From the NCBI RefSeq assembly GCF_018131075.1, contig NZ_JAFCLS010000040.1:16282-80281 (forward strand): DNA of 64,000 nt. The letters are read 5' to 3'. Shown here piece after piece: positions 1-9,208 of this stretch. The translations under genes and the position numbers were made by a program. Each line of letters begins with the position of its first letter. The first letter of the stretch is position 1. The DNA comes from Bradyrhizobium sp. JYMT SZCCT0428. GTDB lineage: Bacteria > Pseudomonadota > Alphaproteobacteria > Rhizobiales > Xanthobacteraceae. Under the pieces are notes generated by a model. That model saw only the letters and a program-made list of their open reading frames with translations. It did no database searches and was not told where the DNA came from.

Positions 1-880
1 TCATGATCGCCGACAACAAGCTGACGGAAAACGGTGCCTGGAGTCACAAGCTGCTCGCCAATCACTTCATCGAACTATCTGCGCTCGACCCCAACTTTGA
101 ACTCGAAGTCACAGGGTTCGAGATGGGCGAAATCGATTTCTTGATCCAAGGCAGGTCGACGAGCGAGACGGGAGACACAGCCGATGACCTCCAGAGCATT
201 CCGTTGAGGCCTTCTGTCGCAAAACCCGGCCTCATCTGGCTACTCGGGCCACATTGCGTGTTGTGTGGCAACTCGTTGGAACCGGCATCTTGCGCCGCTC
301 TCTTAGAAGAGGAACGCGCCGACCTCGTCTTCACGAAGCCGCCGTATAACGTGCGAGTTCACGGACATAAGGACAAAGCACCCGAATTTGCGATCGCGTC
401 GGGCGAGATGAATCGCGAGGATTTTATCGATTTCCTGACAACGGTCTGTTTTCAACTCAAGCGATTTAGCCAATCCGGTGCGAAATCTCCATGGATTAGG
501 CGCCACGCCAGCGAAATGCTCGCGGCCGGAAATGAAATTTTCCCGAGCTGAAGAACATTCGCGATGGGGTAAAACACAACGCCGGAATGGGTTCGTTCTA
601 CCGAAGCCAGCCTGAACTGATACTCATCTTCAAAACAGGAGGTCGACCTCACCGGAATCAATGTCCAACTTGGTAGACACGTCGTCACCGACCCATATCG
701 GGCTGCAAACGATTTTGATCGGTCAACTGAATAGGACCATCTGCTTAAATGCACCCGACCGTCAAGCCGGTCATTTTGGTCGCCGATGCGATCCTCGATT
801 GCTCAAGTCGGGGTGATCTGGTCCTCGATCCGTTCCTCGGCAGCGGCACCCCGCTCAAGAGAGCTTTAACCGTACGCTAG
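1..880 (+). pseudogene. ParB-like / DNA adenine or cytosine-N4 methyltransferase remnant
   Basis: This is a decayed member of the ParB-nuclease plus DNA methyltransferase fusion family. The first frame (3-551) begins inside the ParB-like part with ADNKLTENGAW and continues into the methylase domain (WLLGPHCVLCGNSL, then FTKPPYNV). The frame is lost near 450-550. The C-terminal methylase motif reappears in other frames: MGSFYRSQPELILIF near 585-635, and HPTVKPVILVADAIL followed by LVLDPFLGSGTP near 750-860, ending at the TAG at 878. Catalytic motif IV, normally DPPY, reads KPPY. Frameshifts and the altered motif make it very unlikely to be active. The gene starts outside the window. The intact family member begins at 63626. 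Confidence 0.85.
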
Positions 881-1147
881 ATGAAATGAGGGAGCGGTTA
901 CTCGCCGGACAACCATTTTGACGATGACATTGAGGGGAAATAAACGCCGATACACGTACTGAGCGACTATGGAATGACCGCTTCTGGCGGAATGAGTTGA
1001 AGAAGTCGGCGAGCTAATCGTTCGGGATTGACGAAGGGGCAAGCGCGGGGGGCTGGTGCTTAAGCGGGCTTCAAAGCAGGCGGCAGGATCAGCTTTGCCA
1101 GCCATTCGGAGGTTCTGGGCAGTGGCCGCCAGGAGCAACTCGTCCCG
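866..1147 (-). pseudogene. Transposase C-terminal remnant (IS1182-like)
   Basis: On the minus strand, 1147-1080 reads RDELLLAATAQNLRMAGK, which resembles the conserved C-terminal tail of IS1182/IS5-superfamily transposases (LLAATAQNLR followed by basic residues). Only the last third or less of a transposase is represented and the downstream frame looks scrambled. No start codon context, terminal repeat or target duplication was found. It is a dead fragment; the family assignment rests on one motif. Confidence 0.6.
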
Positions 1148-1210
1148 AGCACTAGGTGGTGTGGACTCTAAGCATTCCTTTTAGGCGCAAATCAGATTCA
1201 AGGCTTCTTT

Positions 1211-1516
1211 TTGGGAGGCAGTCTTGGGTGTGAAGGACCGTTTGGTTTTGAGCGACGCTGCGTGGGAGCGGCTGGCGCCGCTGATCATAGGTCGGCCCGA
1301 CCAGCTCGACGGAACTCGACAACCGGATGTTCGTGGAAGGGGTGCTGTGGATTGTGCGCACGGGCTCCTCCTGACGCGATCTTCCAGAGGCGTTTGGGGA
1401 TTGGAACAGCGTGTTCCGACGCTTCAGTCGATGGAGCATCAAAGGTGTTTGGTGGCGGATATTCGAAGCAATGTCCGATGATCCGGACTCGAATATCTGA
1501 TCGTTGATTTCTCGGG
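1211..1516 (+). pseudogene. IS5-family transposase N-terminal remnant
   Basis: Two overlapping frames (from 1224 and from 1211) share pieces of an IS5/IS1031-type transposase. LSDAAWERLAPLIIGRPDQ is read in one frame. After small shifts come MFVEGVLWIVRTG-like, FGDWNSVFRRFSRWS-like and, near 1480-1510, EYLIVD-like sequence. At least three frameshifts are needed to join them and the DDE catalytic part is absent. The remnant lies next to the IS1182-like scrap and a broken methylase gene, so the left end of the window looks like a graveyard of insertions. Confidence 0.8.
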
Positions 1517-2242
1517 CCTGTTCGTGGATTGAACGCGGGACCTTGCACGCAGGTAGGGCAACACCGCGGCTTCAATGCGCAGGCTTTACAGTCATGCTTG
1601 CTGCCGCGTAGAGCAGTGATGTCCCGTCATTCACCAAGGTCCCGGTAGAACTCAACACCTTACCGACTTGGGCAGACATAGAGATCGTGTTGGTAGGCGA
1701 AGTCGTCGCGGGAGAACGTCCCATCGTCGCGGGCGGCTTGTCGAACACCGGAATGTGCGGCTCAAGCGCATCTGGAGACGTTGCGGGCGGCGGAGGTGGC
1801 AGTGGAGGCACGCATTGGCGGTAGTGGCGGCGCCGGAGGACCCGCCGGTGCAGGCAGCACGGCAGCGTTGGCGGCAGCGGTGGCAGGAGTGGAGTTGGCG
1901 GTGCTGGCGGCTAGCCTGCAGTTGACGAACAGTGCCGTTTCATGAACTCCGCTTCAGGCACGATTGCACCGGCATACGCCACCGCGGTCGCACTCGATGT
2001 TTGATGCCGGCCCCAGCCGTCCGATCCGCGCCTTCGAGGCTGATCTGACGACGGAAGAGGAGGGCCTGGCCATGCTCGCAGGCGCCGGCGTCTGGCTCGG
2101 CCGGACAGTGCGGCGCGCTGCTGCTATAGGCGAGGCTTGGCCAATCACGAGCACCGATTAAAAAACAGTAAATTGTGCCTTGACTCGATGCATTACGCCA
2201 GATCGTATCTGCCGGTTGCGGCTGACAAAGAGGGTCTGGGGG
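1517..2242. other. No recognisable gene; contains glycine-repeat scrap
   Basis: No open frame here looks like a gene. From about 1788 to 1914 the plus strand is a run of GGN codons that, with one stop and one frameshift, reads as Gly-Gly-X repeats (for example GGSGGAGGPAGAGS). It resembles debris of a glycine-rich repetitive surface protein. The overlapping minus-strand frame (1572-1811) is proline-rich only because it is antisense to this run. Confidence 0.5.
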
Positions 2243-2962
2243 ATGGACGCAATTGCCTTGGTGGACGGGACGGGTCGTTGGTGGAACAAGGATTACGAAC
2301 AGGATATGGCACGGTCATTTTGTTCGCAGATAGCCAAATTATTTCGCGGAAACCCAAATTACAGGCGAGGTCCTTCTGATGAAGGATATCGCTTCAACGA
2401 AAAGGCAGCTGAGGCAGTCGACCTCCTGCATGTCGCCCGAGGATTGGGAGCGACGCGATTGTTTCTTGCTGGCTACAGCCGCGGTGCCGCAATCGCCCTT
2501 GAAGCTGCTGAGCAGCTTTCAATCCGCAACGTTCAGGTAGACGGTCTTTTTCTGTTTGATCCGGTTACCCGTGCTCCAACCCGCGGTTCAGTTTGCGCGA
2601 AGTCGATACCGCAAAACGTGCGCTTTTCGCGAACGGCGTCTCGCTCACTTGATCAAGCTCTAGTAAAAAAATATGAGGGCGTCCTTCCGATGAAACCATA
2701 TAACTTGGCGGCTCTTCCGGCGTTGCGTGGCAATCCGATCAGACCAGAGTTCGGAACGTTCACAGTCAGTCCCTGCGGCACAGGCGACCATCAATCGAAG
2801 ACGTTCAAAGGATCGCATGGTGCTTTAGGGGGCGTTGGATGGGCAGACGTAGGGGAAGATGAAAATTGCCAACATGAGGTTGCAAGCTGGATGAACGAAG
2901 CCTTCATCTCACTTTCTTTAGGAATGAAAATACAGGCACCGCCCCTGACTGCTAGGTTTTGA
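2243..2962 (+). CDS. Putative alpha/beta-hydrolase lipase, DUF2235-like (Tle-type candidate)
   Basis: This is a 239-residue protein starting at the ATG at 2243, which is preceded by a G-rich Shine-Dalgarno (GGGTCTGGGGG). An upstream in-frame ATG at 2180 has no such site. It shows an N-terminal LVDGTGRWW segment, the nucleophile elbow GYSRGA with Ser79, a FDP segment with Asp106, and GSHGALGG with His192. That order matches the Ser-Asp-His triad of the T6SS phospholipase/DUF2235 group (GxSxG, then HxDxGG-like). No signal peptide is evident. Lipase families of this kind are often T6SS effectors and a T6SS lies 10 kb away, but the link is inference. No partner immunity gene is recognised. A non-secreted hydrolase is the alternative. 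Confidence 0.6.
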   Translation: MDAIALVDGTGRWWNKDYEQDMARSFCSQIAKLFRGNPNYRRGPSDEGYRFNEKAAEAVDLLHVARGLGATRLFLAGYSRGAAIALEAAEQLSIRNVQVDGLFLFDPVTRAPTRGSVCAKSIPQNVRFSRTASRSLDQALVKKYEGVLPMKPYNLAALPALRGNPIRPEFGTFTVSPCGTGDHQSKTFKGSHGALGGVGWADVGEDENCQHEVASWMNEAFISLSLGMKIQAPPLTARF

Positions 2963-3315
2963 ACGTTCCGCGTGGCCAAAGAGTCGGTCTGCCGACGCAG
3001 TAATGGCCTTAGGAGAAATCTTGGTGATTTTGTCATGACAGAACATGATGTAAGCGAATAGGTTTGTGGAAGCGCGGGCATCGACAAACCATACGCAAGC
3101 CCCATGCTGCGCCGTAACAGCCTCATGATGATCTTTTGGACCCTAGCGGTTTGTGCACAATCTACCCAAGTGTCCAGGGCTGGCGCGCTAGAAAAGCCAG
3201 CATCCGGTCTGAGATGAACTCTAGAGTTGAAGTCCTAAGTGAGTACCACAACGATTGAATGCTCTACGTCCGCTGGGCTTGTTTCGAATCGGCACAAGAA
3301 ACGCTGTAGAACGCT
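2963..3315. other. Intergenic region without a recognised gene
   Basis: No convincing coding frame is present. A weak stem is seen at 3061-3090 (GGTTTGT pairing with ACAAACC across 16 bases), which could lie in the tail of the upstream hydrolase transcript. No terminator T-run follows it. Confidence 0.4.
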
Positions 3316-4179
3316 GTGATGCAGATTGACCAGCCAAGCCTTACGGCGTTGGGCGCTGCCCGTCTGCGCGCGGCGCATCAGCTACTAGACGGCGCTTCTA
3401 TCCTAGTCGATACACTGGCCACACGGATCCTCGGACCCGACATCGAGAATGCGCTCAGGCACGCGCGCTTGTGCGATCATTTCTCTCGTTCTTATATGCC
3501 TGGACCGGAGTTGCGCTGGTTCATTGCCGCTCGCGCGCGCATTGCAGAAGATGCCCTGAAAGCCGCGGCGAATGAAGGTGCAGCCCAATTCGTGATACTT
3601 GGCGCCGGGTTCGATACCTTGGCCTATCGAACGCCGCTCGCTGCTCGTCTCCGCATTTTTGAAGTCGACCATGCAGCGACCCAAGCCCGAAAGCGGGAGA
3701 TGCTTACGGCCGCCGCTATTCCGGTACCGCAGTCACTTTCGTACGTTGCTATGGATTTCGAACGGGAGACGCTGGCAGACGTCCTCGGATCAGCAGGCTT
3801 CGCGACTGCCGAGCGCACCTTCTTCAGCTGGCTGGGCGTGGTACCCTATCTCACCGAACCGGCGATCTGGAGAACGCTCGGATACATAGCGCAACTGCAA
3901 GGCGGAGCCGACGTAGTATTCGACTACTTGAATCAGACGGGATCCTTTACTCCGGTCAGCTGCGCCGAGTATCGGGATCTTGCGGCAGAGGTGACCGCGG
4001 CAGGAGAACAGATACAAAGCTATTTCGAAACCGCGCCACTGTGCGCAAAATTGAACATGATCGGCTTCAGGAGAGTCGAAGACACCAGCCCAAAGTCGAT
4101 TGCGGCGCGCTTCTTCCCTGTAGCTACAAGCTCACAGCCCGACAAAGGCGGGCATATTATGCGCGCTTCGACGATTTGA
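3316..4179 (+). CDS. Class I SAM-dependent methyltransferase, leucine carboxyl methyltransferase (LCM/TIGR00027) family
   Basis: This 287-residue protein has the hallmarks of the LCM/TIGR00027 methyltransferases found widely in actinobacteria and some proteobacteria. There is an N-terminal ARLRAAHQ segment, the SAM-binding motif I VILGAGFDTLAYR near residues 93-105, the acidic motif IFEVDHAATQARK near 113-125, and FFSWLGVVPYLTEPAIWRTL near 168-187. The family transfers methyl groups from SAM, and some members modify O-linked substrates or polyketides. The substrate cannot be told here. It stands alone and converges on the membrane-protein gene that ends at 4293. Confidence 0.8.
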   Translation: MMQIDQPSLTALGAARLRAAHQLLDGASILVDTLATRILGPDIENALRHARLCDHFSRSYMPGPELRWFIAARARIAEDALKAAANEGAAQFVILGAGFDTLAYRTPLAARLRIFEVDHAATQARKREMLTAAAIPVPQSLSYVAMDFERETLADVLGSAGFATAERTFFSWLGVVPYLTEPAIWRTLGYIAQLQGGADVVFDYLNQTGSFTPVSCAEYRDLAAEVTAAGEQIQSYFETAPLCAKLNMIGFRRVEDTSPKSIAARFFPVATSSQPDKGGHIMRASTI

Positions 4180-4292
4180 GCTGGCAGCCAGACATTTCGA
4201 CCCATCTAACGTATGGCTTGCTTAGAAAAGGCACGTCTTGGAGTAACCGGTCCAGGATGCTCCACGGGAACACCGCTGCAATTTGCGAGGGA

Positions 4293-5144
4293 TCACCTGC
4301 TGGCTATTCGCTCGAACCTGATGGCTTGTTCCTCCTCCATCGTCTTGTCATTGATACCAACCAACCCGCGGTAAGGCGCAATTTTCGCAAGATTGATATC
4401 TTGCGTAAGTATGTGCGTTTTGATGTCAGGGGGAAGCTGCGCAAAGTTGCGGTGCGTCTTAAGCGCGTCCCTCAAATGACTACTGGCAAGGGTGTCGACG
4501 ACGCCATTCCTGCCGACGTGGCCGCCCAAATTGAAATAGCTTGCTTTTGATGTCACGACCACTCGCCATTGATCCAGGCGCGGTTGCGATTCAAGCGAGA
4601 ACGTCTTGACCTCGGACGTAGACGGCTTGTTGACCTTAGAATCGACTTTGGGTTCCGTCCGCTTTGCAACCTTGGGATCAGCCTGGGGCTCTACCTGTTT
4701 GGCAACCTTAGGATCGGCCTGCGGTTCTATCCGCTTTGTAACGCTCGGTGCCAACGTTTTCTTAGGTGGCGCGGACGCAGGGACCTGACTGGGCTGATCC
4801 TGTCCTTCGATCGGGAAGGTGCGGTCGGGGTCTATCAATCGCATCAGCGGAAAACTGAGCGCTTGTTCGGATGACCGCCCTGTAGCGAAGCCTGGCAGCT
4901 CATATGCGGAACGTTCCACAGGGCCCACATTGGTGAGCCTGGGTATGTCCTTCACAGTTGGTTGCTGACCGGGCCCGACTAGAGTGAATATTTCGAAGAT
5001 CACCGCACCGGCTGCGAATGTCACTGCCAATACGGCACCAATCATTGGCCAATCCACAGTACCCGAAAACATAGCCCGGAGATTACGCATGCCGCTCTTT
5101 GGTGTGTGACCAATCCCGTTCGATAGCAGCGCTGTCCACGTCAT
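4293..5144 (-). CDS. Membrane-anchored repeat protein of unknown function
   Basis: This 283-residue protein is unlike any family I recognise. It has a short cytosolic N-terminus and one transmembrane segment near residues 33-55. A Pro/Lys-rich linker follows, holding three tandem 12-residue repeats of the type EPQADPKVAK (about residues 139-174, DNA 4620-4730). The C-terminal region, about residues 178-283, looks folded. It is the last gene of a four-gene operon with 14 bases to the DUF4384 gene upstream, so it probably works with the caspase-like and OmpA-like proteins in the envelope. The start is uncertain: ATGs at 5090 and 5072 would shorten the cytosolic tail but keep the membrane segment. 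Confidence 0.6.
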   Translation of the reverse strand: MTWTALLSNGIGHTPKSGMRNLRAMFSGTVDWPMIGAVLAVTFAAGAVIFEIFTLVGPGQQPTVKDIPRLTNVGPVERSAYELPGFATGRSSEQALSFPLMRLIDPDRTFPIEGQDQPSQVPASAPPKKTLAPSVTKRIEPQADPKVAKQVEPQADPKVAKRTEPKVDSKVNKPSTSEVKTFSLESQPRLDQWRVVVTSKASYFNLGGHVGRNGVVDTLASSHLRDALKTHRNFAQLPPDIKTHILTQDINLAKIAPYRGLVGINDKTMEEEQAIRFERIASR

Positions 5145-5158
5145 ACGCTTGGTCGACT

Positions 5159-5926
5159 TTATTGAATGCTATAGGGCTTCGCTTTGAAGGACCAACGAAC
5201 CCCGCGCAATTGGCCCGTCGATTCATCTGGAATGCGCAATTCACTGGTCCATTTAGTTAGAAACGCGAGCACATCAGATTGAGTCCTGGCTTCCGGCGGT
5301 ACGTCGGGCAGGTCCAATATCTGAACTGGTTGTGAGCTCAATATCGCCACGATCATGGCTTCGCCACTGGGCGGCGAGACCACGAATTCGATTCCACTAC
5401 CAAAAGGATCCGTTGCAAGCGGTATCGTCAACACGCCGCCGGGCCTTACATAGTTGCCATTTTGCTTGTTTGCCCGCGCGAGCAACGCCGTGCTTGGATA
5501 GATCTGCGTGAGATGTCCGGTCGCGTCGACATCGACTAGCACCAGATAGCCGGGTTTCTTACTGCTAATTCGGAAGGAAACGCGGGAACCTACGCTGACG
5601 GTCTGGCCAGGCATCATATCGAGAGTGACTTCGGCCGGATTCACTACTTTCACAGCATTGAGATCGCTTGCGTCCATTAAGCGATCTGTGCTGGCCACTG
5701 GCGGGAAAGGCGTGGCCGCAGTGGTCGGCGTAGTCGGCTGCTTCAGCATTCCGCTTTCATTCGCACCTGGTTGCTCGCGCGGCGAAGGCTTTTCGGGAGC
5801 AGGTGAAATCACCGGTGGTGGCGATGCGGTCCCATCCAGAATGACCACTGCGGCGACGGCGTGTTGCGCTAATGCGTTCAATATCGCGCAGCACACGGCG
5901 ATTTTTAGAGGGTCCGGCAGCGACAT
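5159..5926 (-). CDS. Exported DUF4384-domain protein
   Basis: This 255-residue protein has an N-terminal hydrophobic signal-like segment (ICCAILNALAQHAVAA region), then a Pro/Thr-rich linker to about residue 85. A DUF4384-type beta domain follows at about residues 95-180 (VGSRVSFRISSKKPGYLVLVDV, then LTQIYPS). DUF4384 is found in caspase-like peptidases and in proteins linked to T6SS loci and kinases; its biochemical role is not established. It lies 10 bases downstream of the caspase-like gene, which carries a related domain at its own C-terminus, so the two may share a partner or assemble together. It probably acts in the periplasm. Confidence 0.7.
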   Translation of the reverse strand: MSLPDPLKIAVCCAILNALAQHAVAAVVILDGTASPPPVISPAPEKPSPREQPGANESGMLKQPTTPTTAATPFPPVASTDRLMDASDLNAVKVVNPAEVTLDMMPGQTVSVGSRVSFRISSKKPGYLVLVDVDATGHLTQIYPSTALLARANKQNGNYVRPGGVLTIPLATDPFGSGIEFVVSPPSGEAMIVAILSSQPVQILDLPDVPPEARTQSDVLAFLTKWTSELRIPDESTGQLRGVRWSFKAKPYSIQ

Positions 5927-5936
5927 GCTTTCACCC

Positions 5937-7640
5937 TTAGGGCGCGGTAAAGAAACCGACCGATCCCACGCGGGCGTCGGGCGGAAGATACTTGTTCAGT
6001 ATTTTGATGAGTTGTCCCGGCGCTTTCCGCCGATCAAGTTGCAAAAGCGATTGTTCGAGGTCGGCCAATCGCAAGGGCGACGTTACGGCAACGACCTGCT
6101 CGGCGCCGAATGGCTCACGTACGCGAAGCGGAAGCCGCAGGCTTCCGGCTGGGGGTATCGCAGCATCCTTCCCGATTGGATATAACATTTGAATTGTACC
6201 ATCGCCGGATATGTCGAACAGGATGACCGAACGTCCCGAAACATCGGAGAGTTCAATCTGAACGAGATGGTCTTTTCGATACTGGCCATCGTCGGGCGTG
6301 ATCCGAACAGTTTGGGGGGTCTTCGTTGCGATCTTCTTCAGCTCTCGGATTGCAACTGTCCGGTCGATGACGGACAAGAGGTCCTCCTTATCAACCCCGT
6401 AAGCGACGACATCGCCCCAAGAAATGACGTCGCGGGACTTTTGGTCCCAAATGAGATCGGGGTTGTCGATGGGTCGGACAATTTCGATCGTGGCGTCGCG
6501 AGAGGATAATTTGGGAAAACTGTTGGTTCGGCCGTCGAGCGCAGCTAGTCGTATCGGAACCGGGCGCTCAGGAATAATTGGCGCTGACGACGCATTTGGA
6601 TTCTCGGTGGATCTTTCCGGAGTCGAGGCCGTAGCCAACACGGCCGGAGCAGAATTCGCATTAGCCAGTGTCGGCCCCTGCTGCGTTAGCTGAAAGACGA
6701 CATCACGATCCACCGATCGACCAGGAGACGTCTTGGTGACTACGTTTTGGCGCTGATCTGACAACTGGTAGACGACTTGTCGCACGTTTGCGAACAACTC
6801 CTTCAACGTAACCTTGCCATCACGGTCTGCGTCGGCGCCACCTTCAAAAGCGCGCGCGACGGCATAACTCAATGCTCCTCGTAGCCCGTCAACGCCTGGG
6901 ATTTTTACTTCCGGCGCCTTGGTATTGCGGTCGACCGCCGCGAGGAACGCGGTATGGTCGAGATCAAGATCGGCGACCGGATCAGATTCATTTGTCACAG
7001 GAGTCAGCTTGTCCACCGACAGGGTATATTTCGATACCTGCCTAAAGCTCATTTCCGATGCTCGGGGATCGATATCCCGCGCCATACCGCCGCCGTGACA
7101 GGTATCGGCGATGAACAGCACTTTGGCACCGCGCAATTCAAATTGCCGGATGAAATGATTGAATTCGCTCCCGAGAATTCGTTGTCGCGAGCCCTCGGCC
7201 GTAGGTTCAAAACCGGGCAAGAGAAATACGTCCTGAAGGCCGTCGGGCTCAGAGCCCTTGACGGTTTCAGGCTCTTGGGCACCGTGACCGGCAATCGAAA
7301 GAATGATGAGATCGCTTGCCGCCGTCCGTTGAACGAGATCGCTGATTTTCTGCAGTATGTTGGCGCGATTAGCCTGCGCGTCGATCAGCGTGACGATGTC
7401 GTTCGTCCCCATCCGTCGCAGCGATCTGTCGATATCTCTAGCATCCGCGACCGATCCTTTGAGCGGACGAACGTGTTCATACGCGTCGATGCCAATGATC
7501 AGGCCTCTTATGGTCCCGCCGTCTGGATTTTGCAGATATAAGGTGGTGGTCGATGGAGCCGCCAAGACCATCGATAAAGAGAATGCCGCCAAGGTTATGG
7601 CGGCGGAAACGATGGTGGCTATCGCGCGCATGGCTGGCAC
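5937..7640 (-). CDS. Caspase-fold (C14) peptidase with C-terminal DUF4384-like domain
   Basis: This is a 567-residue protein. A signal-like or anchor segment (about residues 8-28) is followed by a peptidase C14/metacaspase-type p20 domain at about 44-300. Beta strand GLIIGIDAYEHV, catalytic His119 in SIAGHGAQ and catalytic Cys181 in IADTCHGGG give the complete His-Cys dyad, so the enzyme looks active. An acidic DADRDGKVTLKEL stretch resembles a calcium-binding EF-hand loop. The C-terminal part (about 440-545) resembles DUF4384 (VQIELSDVSGRSVILFDIS, then IQMLYPIG). It is the second gene of a four-gene operon with 10-base spacings. The substrate is unknown. Some bacterial caspase-like proteins act in cell death or regulated proteolysis; that role here is inference. 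Confidence 0.85.
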   Translation of the reverse strand: MPAMRAIATIVSAAITLAAFSLSMVLAAPSTTTLYLQNPDGGTIRGLIIGIDAYEHVRPLKGSVADARDIDRSLRRMGTNDIVTLIDAQANRANILQKISDLVQRTAASDLIILSIAGHGAQEPETVKGSEPDGLQDVFLLPGFEPTAEGSRQRILGSEFNHFIRQFELRGAKVLFIADTCHGGGMARDIDPRASEMSFRQVSKYTLSVDKLTPVTNESDPVADLDLDHTAFLAAVDRNTKAPEVKIPGVDGLRGALSYAVARAFEGGADADRDGKVTLKELFANVRQVVYQLSDQRQNVVTKTSPGRSVDRDVVFQLTQQGPTLANANSAPAVLATASTPERSTENPNASSAPIIPERPVPIRLAALDGRTNSFPKLSSRDATIEIVRPIDNPDLIWDQKSRDVISWGDVVAYGVDKEDLLSVIDRTVAIRELKKIATKTPQTVRITPDDGQYRKDHLVQIELSDVSGRSVILFDISGDGTIQMLYPIGKDAAIPPAGSLRLPLRVREPFGAEQVVAVTSPLRLADLEQSLLQLDRRKAPGQLIKILNKYLPPDARVGSVGFFTAP

Positions 7641-7650
7641 TTCAGATGCC

Positions 7651-8616
7651 TCATTGACGTATGAACTCGACGCGCCGGTTCAGGGCATAAATATCGTCTT
7701 GGCTAAGACCCGCCGAATCCATCACCTTGAAGGGTTGGCTTGAGCCGACACCTTTGGTTTCCATTGCCGTGCTCACCCCAGCTTCCTTCAAATACGCCGC
7801 GACCGCTTCGGCTCGTGCAGCTGAGAGCTTCAAATTGGTTTCGTCGCTGCCTCGAATATCCGTGTGGCCAACAAGTGTTATGCGCGCTGGGCGCTGCTCT
7901 TTGAGTGCATCGGCAAGTTCGCGAACGGCCCGTTCCCCAATTGGCGTAAACGTGGCCTTTGCATATTCAAACGTGATGGGCACCGGGACCACCTGCGGCG
8001 TGATTCCGCGAACTGAGCGCGAATAAATGCCGCCGATCGTGCCGTCGCGCTGATCGCGCGCGGTTTGGACGAACCGCATGCTTCCGTCAGCCATTTTCGT
8101 ATTAGCTGACAGCAGGCGGGCCTGTGCCGAGCGAGCCAACAAACCCTCAATTTCGAATTTCTCCGGCTTGGAGGGCGTCAGGGTCTCGTTTTGAACGACA
8201 GCGATCGCGCGGTCGTAGGCTTCCGCAGCTTCTGCAAACCGACGCTCTCCAAATCGAATTTCGCCCAGGGTCGCCGACGCTTGCCACAATACCTCAGTAG
8301 TTTCCGCTGTGGTGATTAAGCGCTCATATTCAGCTATCGGCCGTCCGCGCGCCATCAGGATCTGGACCGCCGATAGACGAAGCGCAGCCAAACGTTGTTG
8401 AACACGGGTCTGGAATTGTCCGCAATCGGGACTTCCAGCGATCTTGTCGACCAGTGCTTGGGCACCAGTTTCCTGGGCCGTATCGATGGCTTGATTGAAC
8501 TGCTCCAGCAACAAACTGCAGTCCGCGCTGAGGGCAGGGCAAATCGGGGCAAACAGGCATCCCAAAGTGGTCGCTACAAAACGATACCTTATCTGGACAA
8601 TGCCTTTCAGGCTCAT
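7651..8616 (-). CDS. Exported OmpA-C-terminal-domain protein
   Basis: This 321-residue protein has a signal peptide-like start (basic residues, then a hydrophobic stretch ending near ALSA). A predicted alpha-helical middle region of TPR character follows at about 40-190 (LWQASATLGEIRFGERRFAEAAEAYDRAI). The OmpA/MotB peptidoglycan-binding domain is at about 215-320, with ITLVGHTDIRGSDETN, LSAARAEAVAAYL and NRRVEFIRQ. It should sit in the periplasm bound to peptidoglycan. It is the first gene of the operon with the caspase-like and two further envelope proteins, suggesting it anchors that set to the cell wall. No strong ribosome binding site precedes the ATG at 8616. Confidence 0.8.
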   Translation of the reverse strand: MSLKGIVQIRYRFVATTLGCLFAPICPALSADCSLLLEQFNQAIDTAQETGAQALVDKIAGSPDCGQFQTRVQQRLAALRLSAVQILMARGRPIAEYERLITTAETTEVLWQASATLGEIRFGERRFAEAAEAYDRAIAVVQNETLTPSKPEKFEIEGLLARSAQARLLSANTKMADGSMRFVQTARDQRDGTIGGIYSRSVRGITPQVVPVPITFEYAKATFTPIGERAVRELADALKEQRPARITLVGHTDIRGSDETNLKLSAARAEAVAAYLKEAGVSTAMETKGVGSSQPFKVMDSAGLSQDDIYALNRRVEFIRQ

Positions 8617-9208
8617 TTGTGCACCAAATGGTCGAGTGACGGACGCCAGCTAAGTCGGAAAAGTGCCATTATACTGCAAAGGCGAGCCGGCGACAAATCG
8701 CCGTCAGGGCGGGTGGCGTTTCCAGTTTGAACGATTACGATCGAGTGCTGCAAACAGGTCGCCATGCCGTTACTGCGTCCCGTGCAGTTTTTCTTCCAAA
8801 ACGCCGGCCCAAACGGGCCTCGAATTAACCGAGGGTACCTATTGCGGAACACGTAGGGGTGCCGGAACTCACCAATCCCGATGGCACGCATCAATCGTTA
8901 GGTGCCGACAAGTAAGCAATCTTCCAAATGAATGAGAGATTACAGCCTCTTAGTATCACTATCACGACGCCGTTGAGCTTGTGCGCGACCCAGCAACAAT
9001 ACCGAAAAAGCAGGTGGATTCGGTTTCTCCGAGAGGGATCGATTACGCGTCAAACTGAACGCCTGCGCGTTGCTGGCACTGGCTGCATTCACCATTAAGC
9101 GTCTGTGCATGTTGAACGTATTGCGTTCTGGACTACCTCCGCGATCAACCGTGCCGCCTTGCGCCTCCACAGTGCCGCCAAGATGGCCGCCTGTAGGTTG
9201 TCCCTCAA
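8617..9208. other. Intergenic region without a recognised gene
   Basis: This stretch lies upstream of the OmpA-caspase operon and downstream of the NlpC/P60 gene. Short frames on both strands show no family resemblance. It probably carries the promoter of the OmpA-led operon, but I cannot point to a convincing -35/-10 pair. Confidence 0.4.

Noticed and set aside
1572..1811. Proline-rich minus-strand frame
   Set aside because: Its prolines are the complement of a GGN repeat run; no start signal or family match.
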